DNA of 64,000 nucleotides from Mycolicibacterium nivoides. Its GTDB lineage: Bacteria; Actinomycetota; Actinomycetes; Mycobacteriales; Mycobacteriaceae. The stretch's first letter is position 1, and every line of letters starts with the position of its first letter. The position numbers were made by a program, and so were the translations under genes. Shown piece after piece: positions 24,792-36,238 of this stretch. The notes below the pieces were generated by a model. That model was given only the letters and a program-made list of their open reading frames with translations. It did not search any database and had not been told where the DNA came from. Where the stretch lies: NCBI RefSeq assembly GCF_003855255.1, contig NZ_CP034072.1:5421705-5485704 (forward strand), read 5' to 3'.

Positions 24792-25699
24792 TGCCGTCAT
24801 TGCCCGCACTCGGATCCCGGGTCAGCCTGCGTTACCGGCTGCCCGCCGGGTCGGCCAAGCCGCTCACCGACGTCATCGGGCATCTGGAGCGCCTCGACCC
24901 GACGGTGCTGATCCGCACCAAGGACGGTGAACTCGTCGACATCTCGCCTGCCGACATCGTCAGCGTCCGGGAGTTGTCGCACGCACCGGTGCGGGCCTCC
25001 GAAATCCGTGCGCTCGAACACGCGGCGGCGCTGGCGTGGCCCGGCGTCGAGCAGCAATGGCTGGGCGGTTGGCTGCTGCGTGCCGGGCACGGCGTCACCA
25101 GCCGGGCCAATTCGGCGATCCCGCTGGGCGTGTCGGCACAGATCGCCGATCTGTCCGCGGTGCGCGACTGGTACCGCGAACGCAACCTGCCGGCGTGGCT
25201 GGCCTTGCCGGAGCGACTGCTGCCCATACGCACCCCTGGCATCAAGCCGGCCCGGGTGATGGTGCGTGAGCTGCCCGCCGCCGGCGCGCCTCGCCCCCCC
25301 GGTGTCACGCTGGCGCAGCAACCGGATGCGCAGTGGCTGGCGATCTACGAGCGCGAGGTGCCCGCCGACGTACTGACGGCGGTGGTCGACGGAGTGCTCA
25401 CCTTCGCCACCGTGCCCGACTGCGCCGTCGGCCGGGGCGCCGTCACGACGGCCCCGGACGGCGCGGCCTGGCTGGGTATCTCGTCGGTCCGCGTCTCCCC
25501 TGCCCACCGCAGGCGGGGCCACGCCCGGGCGGTGTGCGAGGTGCTGCAGGCCTGGGGCGCCGAGGCGGGTGCCGGGCAGGCGTACGTCCAGGTGGAGGTC
25601 GACAACCACGCGGCCATCGCGCTGTACACCGCGCTGGGTTTCCGGCTGCACCACCAAACCCGTTATGTCGCGGCCGAGGACGTCCTCGGTTCGCGCTGA
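24791..25699 (+). CDS. GNAT-family N-acetyltransferase (Rv0428c-like)
   Basis: 302 residues. The N-terminal ~65 residues form a small beta domain (LGSRVSLRYRLPAGSAKPLT, DPTVLIRTKDGELVDISPAD) with an SH3-like look. Two GNAT-related halves follow; only the last (~residues 205-300) has clear acetyl-CoA motifs: ISSVRVSPAHRRRGHARAVC (motif A) and YVQVEVDNHAAIALYTALGF (motif B). It should transfer an acetyl group to an amine; the substrate is unknown. Coupled to def by a 1-bp overlap and followed 17 bp later by xthA, an order shared with M. tuberculosis. Confidence 0.88.
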   Translation: MPSLPALGSRVSLRYRLPAGSAKPLTDVIGHLERLDPTVLIRTKDGELVDISPADIVSVRELSHAPVRASEIRALEHAAALAWPGVEQQWLGGWLLRAGHGVTSRANSAIPLGVSAQIADLSAVRDWYRERNLPAWLALPERLLPIRTPGIKPARVMVRELPAAGAPRPPGVTLAQQPDAQWLAIYEREVPADVLTAVVDGVLTFATVPDCAVGRGAVTTAPDGAAWLGISSVRVSPAHRRRGHARAVCEVLQAWGAEAGAGQAYVQVEVDNHAAIALYTALGFRLHHQTRYVAAEDVLGSR

Positions 25700-25716
25700 C
25701 CGTAACCTCTAACCCC

Positions 25717-26529
25717 ATGCGCCTGGCCACATGGAACGTCAATTCGATCCGAACCCGAGTGGACCGCGTGGTCGACTGGCTGGAACGTGCCGACGTCGAC
25801 GTGCTGGCGATGCAGGAAACCAAGTGCACCGACGCGCAGTTCCCCATGATGCCGTTCGCGGCCCTGGGCTACGAGGTCGCGCACATCGGACTCAACCAGT
25901 GGAACGGCGTGGCCATCGCCTCGCGGGTCGGCCTCGACGACGTCGAGATCGGGTTCGCGGGACAACCGACCTGGAGCAGCAAACCGGAGGAAGAGGCCAT
26001 CGCCGAGGCCCGCGCGCTGGGAGCCACCTGCGGCGGGGTGCGGGTGTGGAGCCTGTACGTGCCCAACGGCCGCACACTGGCCGATCCGCACTACGCCTAC
26101 AAGCTGGATTGGCTTGCCGCCCTGCGGGATACAGCCTCCGGCTGGCTGAAGGACGACCCGGAGAAGCCCATCGCACTGGTCGGCGACTGGAACATCGCAC
26201 CCAGGGACGAGGACGTCTGGGACATGGCCGCGTTCGACGGCAGCACGCATGTGTCCGAGCCCGAGCGGGCAGCGTTCCAGGCCATGCACGACGCCCAATT
26301 CACCGATGTGGTGCGACCTTTCACCGAAGGGCCGGGAATCTACACCTACTGGGACTACACCCAGCTGGCATTCCAGAAGCGCCGCGGCATGCGCATCGAC
26401 TTCATCCTCGGCTCCCCCGGCCTGGCCTCGCGCGTCACCGGCGCCGAGATCGTGAAGGACGAACGACGCCCCAAGAAGGGCACCACCGCACCCAGCGATC
26501 ACGCTCCGGTCGTGGTCGAGCTGGGCTGA
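25717..26529 (+). CDS. xthA: Exodeoxyribonuclease III (AP endonuclease)
   Basis: 270 residues from ATG 25717, which begins directly with the ExoIII motif MRLATWNVNSIRTR. Further catalytic motifs: MQETKC (metal-binding Glu), SLYVPNGR, GDWNIAPRDED (Asp and Asn), RIDFILGS and the terminal SDHAPVVVEL (Asp-His). It cuts at abasic sites and trims 3' blocks in base-excision repair. Length is standard. It follows the GNAT gene closely and is convergent with the LOG-family gene, 9 bp apart. Confidence 0.95.
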   Translation: MRLATWNVNSIRTRVDRVVDWLERADVDVLAMQETKCTDAQFPMMPFAALGYEVAHIGLNQWNGVAIASRVGLDDVEIGFAGQPTWSSKPEEEAIAEARALGATCGGVRVWSLYVPNGRTLADPHYAYKLDWLAALRDTASGWLKDDPEKPIALVGDWNIAPRDEDVWDMAAFDGSTHVSEPERAAFQAMHDAQFTDVVRPFTEGPGIYTYWDYTQLAFQKRRGMRIDFILGSPGLASRVTGAEIVKDERRPKKGTTAPSDHAPVVVELG

Positions 26530-26538
26530 CGGCCTCGG

Positions 26539-27276
26539 CTATCGCGCCGACGCTGCGATGAGATCCACGGCCTCGGCCACGCTGTCGGTGCAGTGGAGCA
26601 GGGCCAACTCCGATTCGGAGATCTTTCCGCCGGGCAGCACCGTGTTGCGGATCCAGTCGATCAGCCCCGACCAGTAGTCGACACCCAGCAGGATGATCGG
26701 GAACTCGGTGACCTTGCGGGTCTGCACAAGGGTCAGTGCCTCGAACAGTTCGTCGAGGGTGCCGAATCCGCCCGGCAGGCACACGAATGCCTGTGCGTAC
26801 TTGACGAACATGGTCTTGCGGACGAAGAAGTAGCGGAAGTTGATGCCGAGATCGACCCAGTGGTTGAGGCGCTGCTCGAAGGGCAGTTCGATACCGAGTC
26901 CGACGGAGTAGCCGCCGGACTCGCTGGCCCCGCGGTTGACCGCCTCCATCGAGCCCGGACCGCCCCCGGTGATCACCGCATAGCCCGCCTGTACCAGCGC
27001 GATGCCCAGTTCCTCGCCCAACCGGTACTCCGGCGAATGCGGAACCGTGCGGGCCGATCCGAAAACTGTGACAGCCCTCGGCATCTCGGCAAGGGCATCG
27101 AAACCGTCGACGAATTCGCCCTGGATCCGCATCACTCGCCACGGATCGGTGTGCACCCAATCGGTGGGGCCGCGCCGGCCCAGCAGGCGCTGGTCGGCGG
27201 TGGTGGTGGCACAGCGATCGCGGCGCAGTTGCACCGAACCGCTGATCTGAGGCTGGCTGTCGTCGTTCTCGGTCAC
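26539..27276 (-). CDS. LOG-family (TIGR00730) nucleotide-processing protein
   Basis: 245 residues from GTG 27276, which overlaps the methyltransferase stop (GTGA). Rossmann-like fold with the LOG signatures ITGGGPGSMEAVNRGA (~residue 103) and PGGFGTLDELFEALT (~169). Members hydrolyse nucleoside 5'-monophosphates such as cytokinin ribotides to base and ribose phosphate; they were long misnamed lysine decarboxylases. The ~60-residue N-terminal extension (SVQLRRDRCATTTADQRLLG) is shared with long actinobacterial forms. It is the distal gene of a two-gene unit. Confidence 0.88.
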   Translation of the reverse strand: MTENDDSQPQISGSVQLRRDRCATTTADQRLLGRRGPTDWVHTDPWRVMRIQGEFVDGFDALAEMPRAVTVFGSARTVPHSPEYRLGEELGIALVQAGYAVITGGGPGSMEAVNRGASESGGYSVGLGIELPFEQRLNHWVDLGINFRYFFVRKTMFVKYAQAFVCLPGGFGTLDELFEALTLVQTRKVTEFPIILLGVDYWSGLIDWIRNTVLPGGKISESELALLHCTDSVAEAVDLIAASAR

Positions 27277-27914
27277 GTCGGCTTGACCCCCACGGTGATG
27301 ACGTCGGAGATCGGCGTCCACACCGGCCGGCGCACCCGGTGTTGTTCGGCCACCTCAAATCCAGCCGCCTCGAACAGCACGCGCATCTCCTTCTCGGTGG
27401 GACTGTGCGCAGGCGCACCCAAGCCGGCCGACAGGGCGTGCAGCGGCAGGAAGGTACGACGGGGGCTCATCGTCGTCACCGCCACCATGCCGCCGGGCGC
27501 CAGCGCCCGGTGGAACTCCGCGAGTGCGGCGGGCTGGTCAAAGAAATGAAAGGCCGATGTCGTCACCACCGCGTCCAGGAAGCCGTCCTGGAAGGGCAGT
27601 TCCTCGGCGGGGGCCGACTTCCATCGCACGCGGTCCGAACGCTTGCGCGCCTGGGCGAGCATGCCGTCGGACATATCGAGGCCGTACACCTCATCGGGTT
27701 GCAGTTCGCGCTGGATGCGATCGGCCAGGATGCCGGTACCGCAGGCGATATCGGCGATCGCACGGGCACCGCGCTCCTTCAGCTGGGCGATCACCTCATC
27801 CTGGGCGGGCCGGTACACCCACCGCTGGAGGCAGCCCTGGTCGTAGGCCGGTGCGGCGAAACTCCAGAAGCTCGTGATGGCGTCGTTGAACCCGCGGCGC
27901 TGTGTGGTGGTCAC
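27273..27914 (-). CDS. Class I SAM-dependent methyltransferase (Methyltransf_11)
   Basis: 213 residues from GTG 27914. SAM-binding motif I is AIADIACGTGILADRI (~residue 53), followed by the acidic GLDMSDGMLAQARKR, then APAEELPFQDGFLDAVVTTS and the post-motif ALAPGGMVAVTTMSPR. The domain is of the UbiE/MenG-like type; the acceptor substrate is unknown. It is translationally coupled to the LOG gene. This pair and the two genes further downstream replace the segment that holds ctpH and its neighbours in M. tuberculosis, as I recall that map. Confidence 0.85.
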   Translation of the reverse strand: MTTTQRRGFNDAITSFWSFAAPAYDQGCLQRWVYRPAQDEVIAQLKERGARAIADIACGTGILADRIQRELQPDEVYGLDMSDGMLAQARKRSDRVRWKSAPAEELPFQDGFLDAVVTTSAFHFFDQPAALAEFHRALAPGGMVAVTTMSPRRTFLPLHALSAGLGAPAHSPTEKEMRVLFEAAGFEVAEQHRVRRPVWTPISDVITVGVKPT

Positions 27915-27956
27915 GGGCCCGAGTGTAGGTCGGCCCGCACGCTCGATGCCTGACGG

Positions 27957-28823
27957 CTACGACGGCTTCGCCCCGCAGTAGACCCGCGCCGGCTCGGGGA
28001 AGGCCACCGCGTTTGACCCTGAATCACAGACAGCGGGGTCGGTTGAACCGTCAACCCGCTTGACGATCTTGATGGATGCCTTCGGGTCGGAGCATTCCAC
28101 CGCGGTGATGAGCTTGTCGTCGATGTTGAAGCACTCGCCTTCCGCGAGGTCGGGGATGAAGCAATAGGTGCGGGTCACGTCCATGAGCACGTTGTAGTCA
28201 GAGTCGGCCCGTTTGCCGTCCGGGCATGTCGCGGATCCGCCACCTTTGGACACCAGCTCGTAGATGGCGTCCGGGTCGCTGCAGTCGGTCGGGGTGAGGT
28301 CGCTGCCTGCCGTGGCGTACTGAACGCCGGTGAGGCACTCCCCCACCGCCAGGTCACCAGAGGCCCCGGACTTCGATGACCCGGAATCTGAGCTCGTGGT
28401 CGGCGCCGAGCTCCACACGGAACTGGAACTCGAGCTCGACTCCGACGCGCGGGTGGCCATCCGCCCCGCCAATCCCAACAGGCCGAGCACCAGCAGAATC
28501 ACACCGATCACGATCAATGCCGTGCCGGACTTCTTGGGTGGCGCGCCGTAGGCCTGCGGGTAAACCGGCGGCGGATAGCCGGGCTGCTGCGGGTAGCCCT
28601 GTTGCGGGTAGTAGCCCTGTTGCGGATAGCCCTGCGGATACCCAGGTTGCGGATAGGCGCCCGGCGGGTACCCGGGCTGGCCACTCGGCTTCGACGACGA
28701 CGAACGCCGAACCAGGCCGAGGATCAGCAGCAGCAGCCCCAACCCGGGGATGAGCAGCGTGCCGATGACGTAGCCCGCGGATTCTGCGGCGCTTCCGGCG
28801 GCGGCCAGTGTCTGAGCGACCAT
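27957..28823 (-). CDS. Membrane protein with Pro/Tyr/Gln-rich repeats (LppU-like)
   Basis: 288 residues. First membrane segment at ~18-38 (GYVIGTLLIPGLGLLLLILG), then a cytoplasmic low-complexity region (~50-95) built of PGYPQ-type repeats, a second membrane segment at ~101-122 (ALIVIGVILLVLGLLGLAG), a Ser-rich linker and an external domain (~155-288) with six or more Cys. Cys-containing units such as VGECLTGV/TPTDCSDPDAIY and EGECFNID/AVECSDPKASI look like two repeats of an LppU/SCO-type extracytoplasmic domain. Similar Pro/Tyr-rich proteins accompany cell-wall and septum factors, but function is unknown. Confidence 0.75.
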   Translation of the reverse strand: MVAQTLAAAGSAAESAGYVIGTLLIPGLGLLLLILGLVRRSSSSKPSGQPGYPPGAYPQPGYPQGYPQQGYYPQQGYPQQPGYPPPVYPQAYGAPPKKSGTALIVIGVILLVLGLLGLAGRMATRASESSSSSSSVWSSAPTTSSDSGSSKSGASGDLAVGECLTGVQYATAGSDLTPTDCSDPDAIYELVSKGGGSATCPDGKRADSDYNVLMDVTRTYCFIPDLAEGECFNIDDKLITAVECSDPKASIKIVKRVDGSTDPAVCDSGSNAVAFPEPARVYCGAKPS

Positions 28824-28873
28824 GGCGGCGAGTATCCCACGGGGCGACCAGAATCGGTTTGCTGACAGGCCTC

Positions 28874-30637
28874 TCAGGCCTCGTTGTCAGCCCCTGCCTC
28901 CGTGCCATAGCGGCCCGCGCTGAACATCGACGCCACCGCGCCGATCACCATCATCACGGCCGCGGCGCTGAACACCACCGTCAGACCCGAATGGAACGGC
29001 TCGGTGATCAGCTGCGGGAAGAATGTCTGCCCGGTGATCACGTCCGCATTCACGCCCGGCTGGTGCAGCGCGTCGTAGGGCGCGAGCAGTTCGGCCATCG
29101 GGTTGTAGCCCAGGAAGGCCGCGAACAGGCTGCCGACCGGCGGCTGGTTCGCCACGTCGTGGGCGACCGAGGCCGAAACACCTTGCTGTGTCAGGCCGGT
29201 GGTCAACGCCGCCGGCAGTGTGTTGGCCAGGCCGACGATCATCAGCGAGAAGAAGATACCGATCGACAGCGAGTTGCCGGCATTGAAGAAGGTGGACCGC
29301 ACTCCAGAGGCCGCACCACGCTGATCGGCAGGCACGCTCGACATGATGGCCGCGGTGTTGGGCGCGGTGAAGATGCCGCCGCCCAGGCCGTTGAGGAACA
29401 CCAGGATGGCGAACACCCAGTAGTCGAAGTTGACCGGAATCATCAGCAGCGCCACGAAGGTGGCCGCCATCAGCAGCATGCCGCCGACGGTCAGCGGCCG
29501 CGCGCCGATGCGGTCGGAGAGCGACCCGGCGATCGGCGCGGCGACCAGGAACCCGACGGTCACCGGCAACAGGTAGATGCCGGCCCACAGCGGGGTGGAC
29601 TCGAAGCTGTAGCCGTGCAACGGCAGCCAGATGCCCTGCAGCCAGATGATGAGCATGAACTGCAGCCCACCGCGGCCCACCGAGGACATCAGCCCGGCCA
29701 GGTTGCCCATCCCGAACGCAGCCGACTTGAACAGCCGGATGTCGACCATCGGCGACGACACTTTCAGCTCGACGACGCAGAACGCCACCAGCAGCAGCAG
29801 GCCGACGGCGATGGAGCCCAGTACCCATGGGCTGGTCCAGCCGGTGGTGGAGTCACCGTAGGGCTGGATGCCATAGGTGATGCCGATCAGCAGCACCGTC
29901 AGGCCCAGCCCGAAAGTCAGCGTGCCGGCCCAGTCGAGACGTCCGGCAGTACGGACTCCGAGTTCTTTCAGGGAGCGGTAGCTCCAGATGGTGCCGATGA
30001 TGCCGATCGGCACGCCCACCCAGAAGACGGCCTTCCAGTGCCATTCGGACAGGAAGCCGCCGATGAGCAACCCGAGGAACGACCCCGCGACGGCGGCCAC
30101 CATGTTGGTGCCCAGCGCCATGCCGCGCTGGTTGGCCGGGAAGGCGTCGGTGAGGATGGCCGATGACGACGCCATCAGCATGGCGCCGCCGACGCCCTGG
30201 ACGACGCGCCAGCCGATCAGCCACACCGCGCCGCCACCGAGTTGGAACGGGTCGAAGGACAGGGCGATCGCAGCCAGGGTGAACACCACGAAGCCGAGGT
30301 TGTAGATGCGGACCCGGCCGTACATGTCGCCGAGACGTCCGAACGGCACGACGAGCACCGCCGTCACCACGAGGTAGCCCATCAGCATCCACAGCAGATA
30401 GCTGACGTTGCCGGGGGCGAGCGGGTTCAGCCCGATGCCGCGGAAGATCGCCGGCAGCGAGATCAACACGATCGAGGCATTGATGGACGCCAGCAGGATG
30501 CCCAACGTGGTGTTGGACAGCACCACCCACTTGTAGAACGGGTGGTCGTGATCCATCCGTCTGCGCCGGTCGGCGGTCTCGACCTGGGCGGCGTCGTCGC
30601 CGCCCGACGGGTTGCTGAGTTCAGCTTCAGTCGTCAT
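28874..30637 (-). CDS. MFS drug-efflux transporter, DHA2 (14-TM) type
   Basis: 587 residues, predicted 14 membrane segments. Signatures: ASINASIVLISLPAI in TM1 (motif D1), GRLGDMYGRVRIYNLG (motif A), GWRVVQGVGGAMLMASSSAI (motif B) and GLLIGGFLSEWHWKAVFWV (motif C), the antiporter set of DHA2 exporters. The long loop before the last helix (~residues 505-555) is typical of EmrB/Stp-like mycobacterial members. It should export drugs or metabolites in exchange for protons. It is divergent from the thiC operon with 252 bp between, and has its own promoter with a possible operator. Confidence 0.92.
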   Translation of the reverse strand: MTTEAELSNPSGGDDAAQVETADRRRRMDHDHPFYKWVVLSNTTLGILLASINASIVLISLPAIFRGIGLNPLAPGNVSYLLWMLMGYLVVTAVLVVPFGRLGDMYGRVRIYNLGFVVFTLAAIALSFDPFQLGGGAVWLIGWRVVQGVGGAMLMASSSAILTDAFPANQRGMALGTNMVAAVAGSFLGLLIGGFLSEWHWKAVFWVGVPIGIIGTIWSYRSLKELGVRTAGRLDWAGTLTFGLGLTVLLIGITYGIQPYGDSTTGWTSPWVLGSIAVGLLLLVAFCVVELKVSSPMVDIRLFKSAAFGMGNLAGLMSSVGRGGLQFMLIIWLQGIWLPLHGYSFESTPLWAGIYLLPVTVGFLVAAPIAGSLSDRIGARPLTVGGMLLMAATFVALLMIPVNFDYWVFAILVFLNGLGGGIFTAPNTAAIMSSVPADQRGAASGVRSTFFNAGNSLSIGIFFSLMIVGLANTLPAALTTGLTQQGVSASVAHDVANQPPVGSLFAAFLGYNPMAELLAPYDALHQPGVNADVITGQTFFPQLITEPFHSGLTVVFSAAAVMMVIGAVASMFSAGRYGTEAGADNEA

Positions 30638-30697
30638 CTGGGGTTCGCATCTCGTATCGCTTCAAGGGCTCTATCCAGGGCCGTGAACGACCCAAAG

Positions 30698-30741
30698 TGT
30701 GCAAAACACATATATTAGCTATGCAAATCAAGCTGCGGCAA
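30698..30741 (-). promoter_or_regulatory. Promoter of the MFS gene with an inverted repeat at the start site
   Basis: On the minus strand TTGCCG (30741-30736), 18-bp spacer, TAATAT (30717-30712) gives a start near 30705 and a ~68-nt leader. TGTG-caaaa-CACA (30698-30710) straddles that start and could bind a local repressor. The region is distinctly AT-rich for this genome. Confidence 0.45.
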
Positions 30742-30778
30742 CTCCAAGCCCCTATCCCCTTCACGGCGCCGTCTGCGC

Positions 30779-33362
<2,584 letters not shown>

Positions 33363-33366
<4 letters not shown>

Positions 33367-33998
33367 ACCTCGAGGCGATCGCGGGCGTCGCGCACGAGCC
33401 GGACGGGCCCGCGCAGGGCGTCGTCGTCCTCACCCACGGGGCCGGCGGTAATCGCGACTCGGCGATGCTGGTCAAGCTCTGCGACGAGTGGGCCTCCCGC
33501 GGCTGGCTGGCCATCCGCTACAACCTGCCGTATCGCCGTCGCAGGCCCAAGGGACCACCGTCGGGATCGGCGGCCGGTGACCAGGAAGGGATCGCCGAGG
33601 CGATCGCACTGGCCCGCACCCTGGCCGATGGTCCCGTGATCGCGGGCGGGCACTCCTACGGCGGGCGGATGACCTCGATGGTCGCCGCCGACGAAGACAG
33701 CGGGGCAGGCCCGGACGTGCTGACACTGTTCTCCTACCCGCTGCATCCGCCGGGCAAGCCGGAACGCGCCCGCACCGAGCATCTGTCCCGCATCACGGTG
33801 CCCACGGTGTTCACCCACGGCACCGCCGACCCGTTCGGCACGATCGAGGAGCTCACGGCCGCGACAGCTTTGGTGGGCGGACCGACCGAGCTCGTCGTCA
33901 TCGAGGGTGCCCGCCACGACCTCGGATCCAAGCGCCTGGACGTGCCCGCCCTCGCGGTTGATGCGGCGTTACGGGCAGTCGATATCGTCGAACCATGA
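33363..33998 (+). CDS. Alpha/beta-hydrolase (Rv0421c-like)
   Basis: 211 residues from ATG 33363. Nucleophile elbow GGHSYGGRM with the catalytic Ser (~residue 99), oxyanion region LTHGAGGNRDS, Asp in FTHGTADPFGT (~158) and His in EGARHDLGSK (~184), so the triad is complete. It belongs to the dienelactone hydrolase/KANL3-like group; the substrate is unknown. ATGA overlaps on both sides place it in the thiC-thiD operon, and the same order occurs in M. tuberculosis as I recall. A role in thiamine salvage or repair is possible but unproven. Confidence 0.85.
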
Positions 33999-34540
33999 CC
34001 TACCCGCCCGGTCCCCACGGCCCGCAGGGCCACAACTACCCGCCCCCGCCTCCGCAGCCGTATTCCACCGGTCCTGACCAGTTCTCGGCGCTACCGAAGA
34101 AATCCTCGGCGCCCAAGTGGGCGCTGCTGGGTGTCGTGGTGTTGGCGGCGATCGTGGTCGCCGCGGGTGCGGTGTTCTACTTCGCGCGGGACCGCGGCGC
34201 CACCGAGGCGAGCCAGGTCCGGTCGGGCGATTGTCTTACCGAGATCCCCGACAGCAGCCGCGTGCTGTACGTCAAGACGGTGAGTTGCGATCAGCCGCAC
34301 AAGGGTGAGGTGTTCGCAGTGCTGCCACTGCCCGACGGGGCCTTCCCCGGCGACGCCGCGGTGGTCAAATACGCCGACAAGTGCGCGCCGGCACTCAATG
34401 AGTACGCCCCGGACGCCAACTCGGAATCCGGCATCCAGCTCTTCGTTTTGTACCCGACCGCGGACTCCTGGCAACGCGGCGACCGCAGCGTGACATGCAT
34501 CGCTACCAGCAAGAATCCCCGCACCGGAAAAATAGAGTAA
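33995..34540 (+). CDS. Membrane-anchored septum-formation-like protein (Rv0420c-like)
   Basis: 181 residues. A Pro/Gly/Tyr-rich cytoplasmic N-terminus (~1-40), one membrane segment (WALLGVVVLAAIVVAAGAVF, ~44-63) and an external domain with four Cys (SGDCLTEIPDS, VKTVSCDQPHKGEVFAVLPL, YADKCAPAL, SVTCIATS). This domain resembles the septum-formation/DUF4190-associated family (PF13845-like) and probably forms two disulphides. It overlaps the hydrolase by ATGA and is the last gene of the thiC operon. Its TAA stop lies in the left arm of the palindrome before the P450 gene. Confidence 0.75.
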   Translation: MTYPPGPHGPQGHNYPPPPPQPYSTGPDQFSALPKKSSAPKWALLGVVVLAAIVVAAGAVFYFARDRGATEASQVRSGDCLTEIPDSSRVLYVKTVSCDQPHKGEVFAVLPLPDGAFPGDAAVVKYADKCAPALNEYAPDANSESGIQLFVLYPTADSWQRGDRSVTCIATSKNPRTGKIE

Positions 34541-34552
34541 CGCGCTACTCTA
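34533..34552. promoter_or_regulatory. 20-bp palindromic operator upstream of the P450 gene
   Basis: TAGAGTA-N6-TACTCTA (arms 34533-34539 and 34546-34552) is a perfect 7-6-7 inverted repeat overlapping the preceding stop codon. TACTCT in its right arm (34546-34551) can serve as a -10 hexamer, giving a start near 34558 and a ~28-nt leader to ATG 34587. A repressor bound here would block the promoter. A second perfect palindrome, GACCGCGCGGTC, lies at 34562-34573. Symmetry and arm spacing suggest a TetR-family protein; the tandem TetR at 39050-40297 is one candidate. Confidence 0.6.
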
Positions 34553-34586
34553 GGCCGCCCAGACCGCGCGGTCAGACACTCGACGC

Positions 34587-35966
34587 ATGGTCGAGATCGA
34601 TACGCGGACGGCCGCAGCCACCCTGCCGCTCGCACCGCGCAATCCCCTGTCCTACCGACAAACAATCAAGTCGATGCGGTCCTTCATCGAGGGGCATCAG
34701 CGGCTCCGCGACGCCGGAGGCCCCGTCAGCCGGATGGTGCTGGGCCCCCGGTGGCTGATCCCCCCGGTCCTGTTGGTCACCTCCCCGCAGGGCGCCCGGG
34801 ATGTCCTGGGTCGCCGCGATTCGGTCGCCGATCGCGGCACCGCCATCAACATGGTCGAACTGCGCCGACTGATGGGCGGCAACCTGCTGAATCTGCCGCA
34901 TGAGCGCTGGCTGCCGCGCCGGCGCACGCTGCAGCCGATGTTCACCAAGCGGAACGTCCCGCAGTACGCGGGGCACATGGCCGCCGCGGCGCACACGATC
35001 GCTGATGGCTGGCGCGACGGTGCGACCGTCGATCTGGATGTCGCGTGCCGGGCACTCACGCTGCGGGCGCTGGGCCGGTCGGTGTTCGGCGTGGATCTCG
35101 ACGAGCGGGCCGATGAGGTGGGCCCGGCGCTGCGTACCGCCTTGTCCTGGATTTCCGATCGGTCGGTCCGGCCGGTCAACTTCCCGCAGTGGGTGCCCAC
35201 CGGCGGCCAGCGCCGGGCCAAGGCGGCCAATGCCCGCCTGCATCGGCTGGGCGCCGAGATCCTCGCCGCCGTGCGGACCGATCCCGATAGGGACGCGCCG
35301 CTGGTGCGCGCGCTGATCGAGGCGCGTGACCCGGATACCGGCCGGCAGCTGACCGACGACGAAATCTGCGATGAATTGGTGCTTTTCATGCTCGCCGGGC
35401 ATGACACCACCTCGACGACGCTGTGTTACTCGCTGTGGGCGCTGGGCCGCAACCCCGAGCTGCAGTCCCGCGTGCACGAAGAAGTCGCGGCGCTGGGCGA
35501 CCGCACGCTGACCCCCGAGGACGTGCCGCTCCTCGAGCACACCGTGCGGGTGCTGCACGAGGCGTTGCGGCTGTGCCCGCCCGGCGCAGGCACGCCTCGG
35601 ATGCTCAACGAGGAGGTGACGGTCGACGGCTACCGCGCCGAGGCCGGCACGATGGCGATGGTCAACTTCTATGTCATGCATCGCGACCCGACGCTGTGGG
35701 ACGATCCGCTGACCTTCGACCCGGACCGATTCACCCCCGAGCGTTCGGCCGGTCGAAACCGTTGGCAGTACCTGCCTTTCGGCGGTGGTCCGCGGTCCTG
35801 CGTCGGCGATCACTTCGCCATGCTGGAGGCCACCTTGGCGCTGGCGACCATCGTGCGCGAGGTCTCCGTGACCTCCCTGCACGACGACTTCCCGGTGGAG
35901 ACCCCCTTCACCGTCATCGCCGCGGGGCCGATCCCGGCCCGCATCACCAGAAGGAGTACGCCATGA
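34587..35966 (+). CDS. Cytochrome P450
   Basis: 459 residues. I-helix oxygen-activation motif [12 protein letters not shown] (~residue 271), K-helix ExxR in [10 protein letters not shown] (~330), PERF-like [11 protein letters not shown] (~378) and the heme-binding loop [10 protein letters not shown] with the Cys ligand (~400). The C-helix [12 protein letters not shown] is typical of CYP4/CYP102-like bacterial enzymes. It inserts oxygen into a hydrophobic, perhaps fatty-acid or terpenoid, substrate and needs a separate reductase and ferredoxin, not encoded nearby. The DUF3303 gene overlaps its stop by ATGA. It is controlled by the palindromic operator directly upstream. Confidence 0.93.
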   Translation: MVEIDTRTAAATLPLAPRNPLSYRQTIKSMRSFIEGHQRLRDAGGPVSRMVLGPRWLIPPVLLVTSPQGARDVLGRRDSVADRGTAINMVELRRLMGGNLLNLPHERWLPRRRTLQPMFTKRNVPQYAGHMAAAAHTIADGWRDGATVDLDVACRALTLRALGRSVFGVDLDERADEVGPALRTALSWISDRSVRPVNFPQWVPTGGQRRAKAANARLHRLGAEILAAVRTDPDRDAPLVRALIEARDPDTGRQLTDDEICDELVLFMLAGHDTTSTTLCYSLWALGRNPELQSRVHEEVAALGDRTLTPEDVPLLEHTVRVLHEALRLCPPGAGTPRMLNEEVTVDGYRAEAGTMAMVNFYVMHRDPTLWDDPLTFDPDRFTPERSAGRNRWQYLPFGGGPRSCVGDHFAMLEATLALATIVREVSVTSLHDDFPVETPFTVIAAGPIPARITRRSTP

Positions 35967-36232
35967 AATTCATTGTGCACTGGACTCAGTCGCAGGCGAA
36001 CTACCGGGACGGGATCGAGAAGTTCAAGAAGACCGGCGGCCAGGTTCCGGAAGGATCGACGATGCTCGGCCGTTGGTGGGGGATGAACGGCCAGGGCTTC
36101 GCCATCGTGGAGACCGACGACGCCAAGCTCATGTTCGAGTCGGTGGCCGAATGGGGCGAGTTCCTCACTTTCGACGTCACACCCTGCGTTGAGGACACCG
36201 AGGCCGGCGAGGTGATCGCCAAGCTGTTCTGA
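35963..36232 (+). CDS. DUF3303-like small dimeric alpha/beta barrel protein
   Basis: 89 residues. Ferredoxin-like pattern: beta ([11 protein letters not shown]), helix (YRDGIEKFKKTG), beta (TMLGRWWGMNGQGFAIVETD), helix (DAKLMFESVAEWGEF), beta (FDVTPCVED). It resembles DUF3303/DUF3303-like stress-responsive barrels. The ATGA overlap with the P450 gene makes it a strict operon partner, so it may bind the same hydrophobic compound or shield heme chemistry products. No catalytic residues are obvious. Confidence 0.75.
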   Translation: MKFIVHWTQSQANYRDGIEKFKKTGGQVPEGSTMLGRWWGMNGQGFAIVETDDAKLMFESVAEWGEFLTFDVTPCVEDTEAGEVIAKLF

Positions 36233-36238
36233 CCTCCT

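Noticed and set aside
28560..28690. CRISPR-like short repeats
   Set aside because: They encode PGYPQ-type repeats of the LppU-like protein; units vary in length and have no spacers.
34562..34573. GACCGCGCGGTC as an independent operator
   Set aside because: Perfect 12-bp palindromes of C and G are expected by chance in this composition; only the AT-containing 20-bp palindrome next to it is taken as strong.
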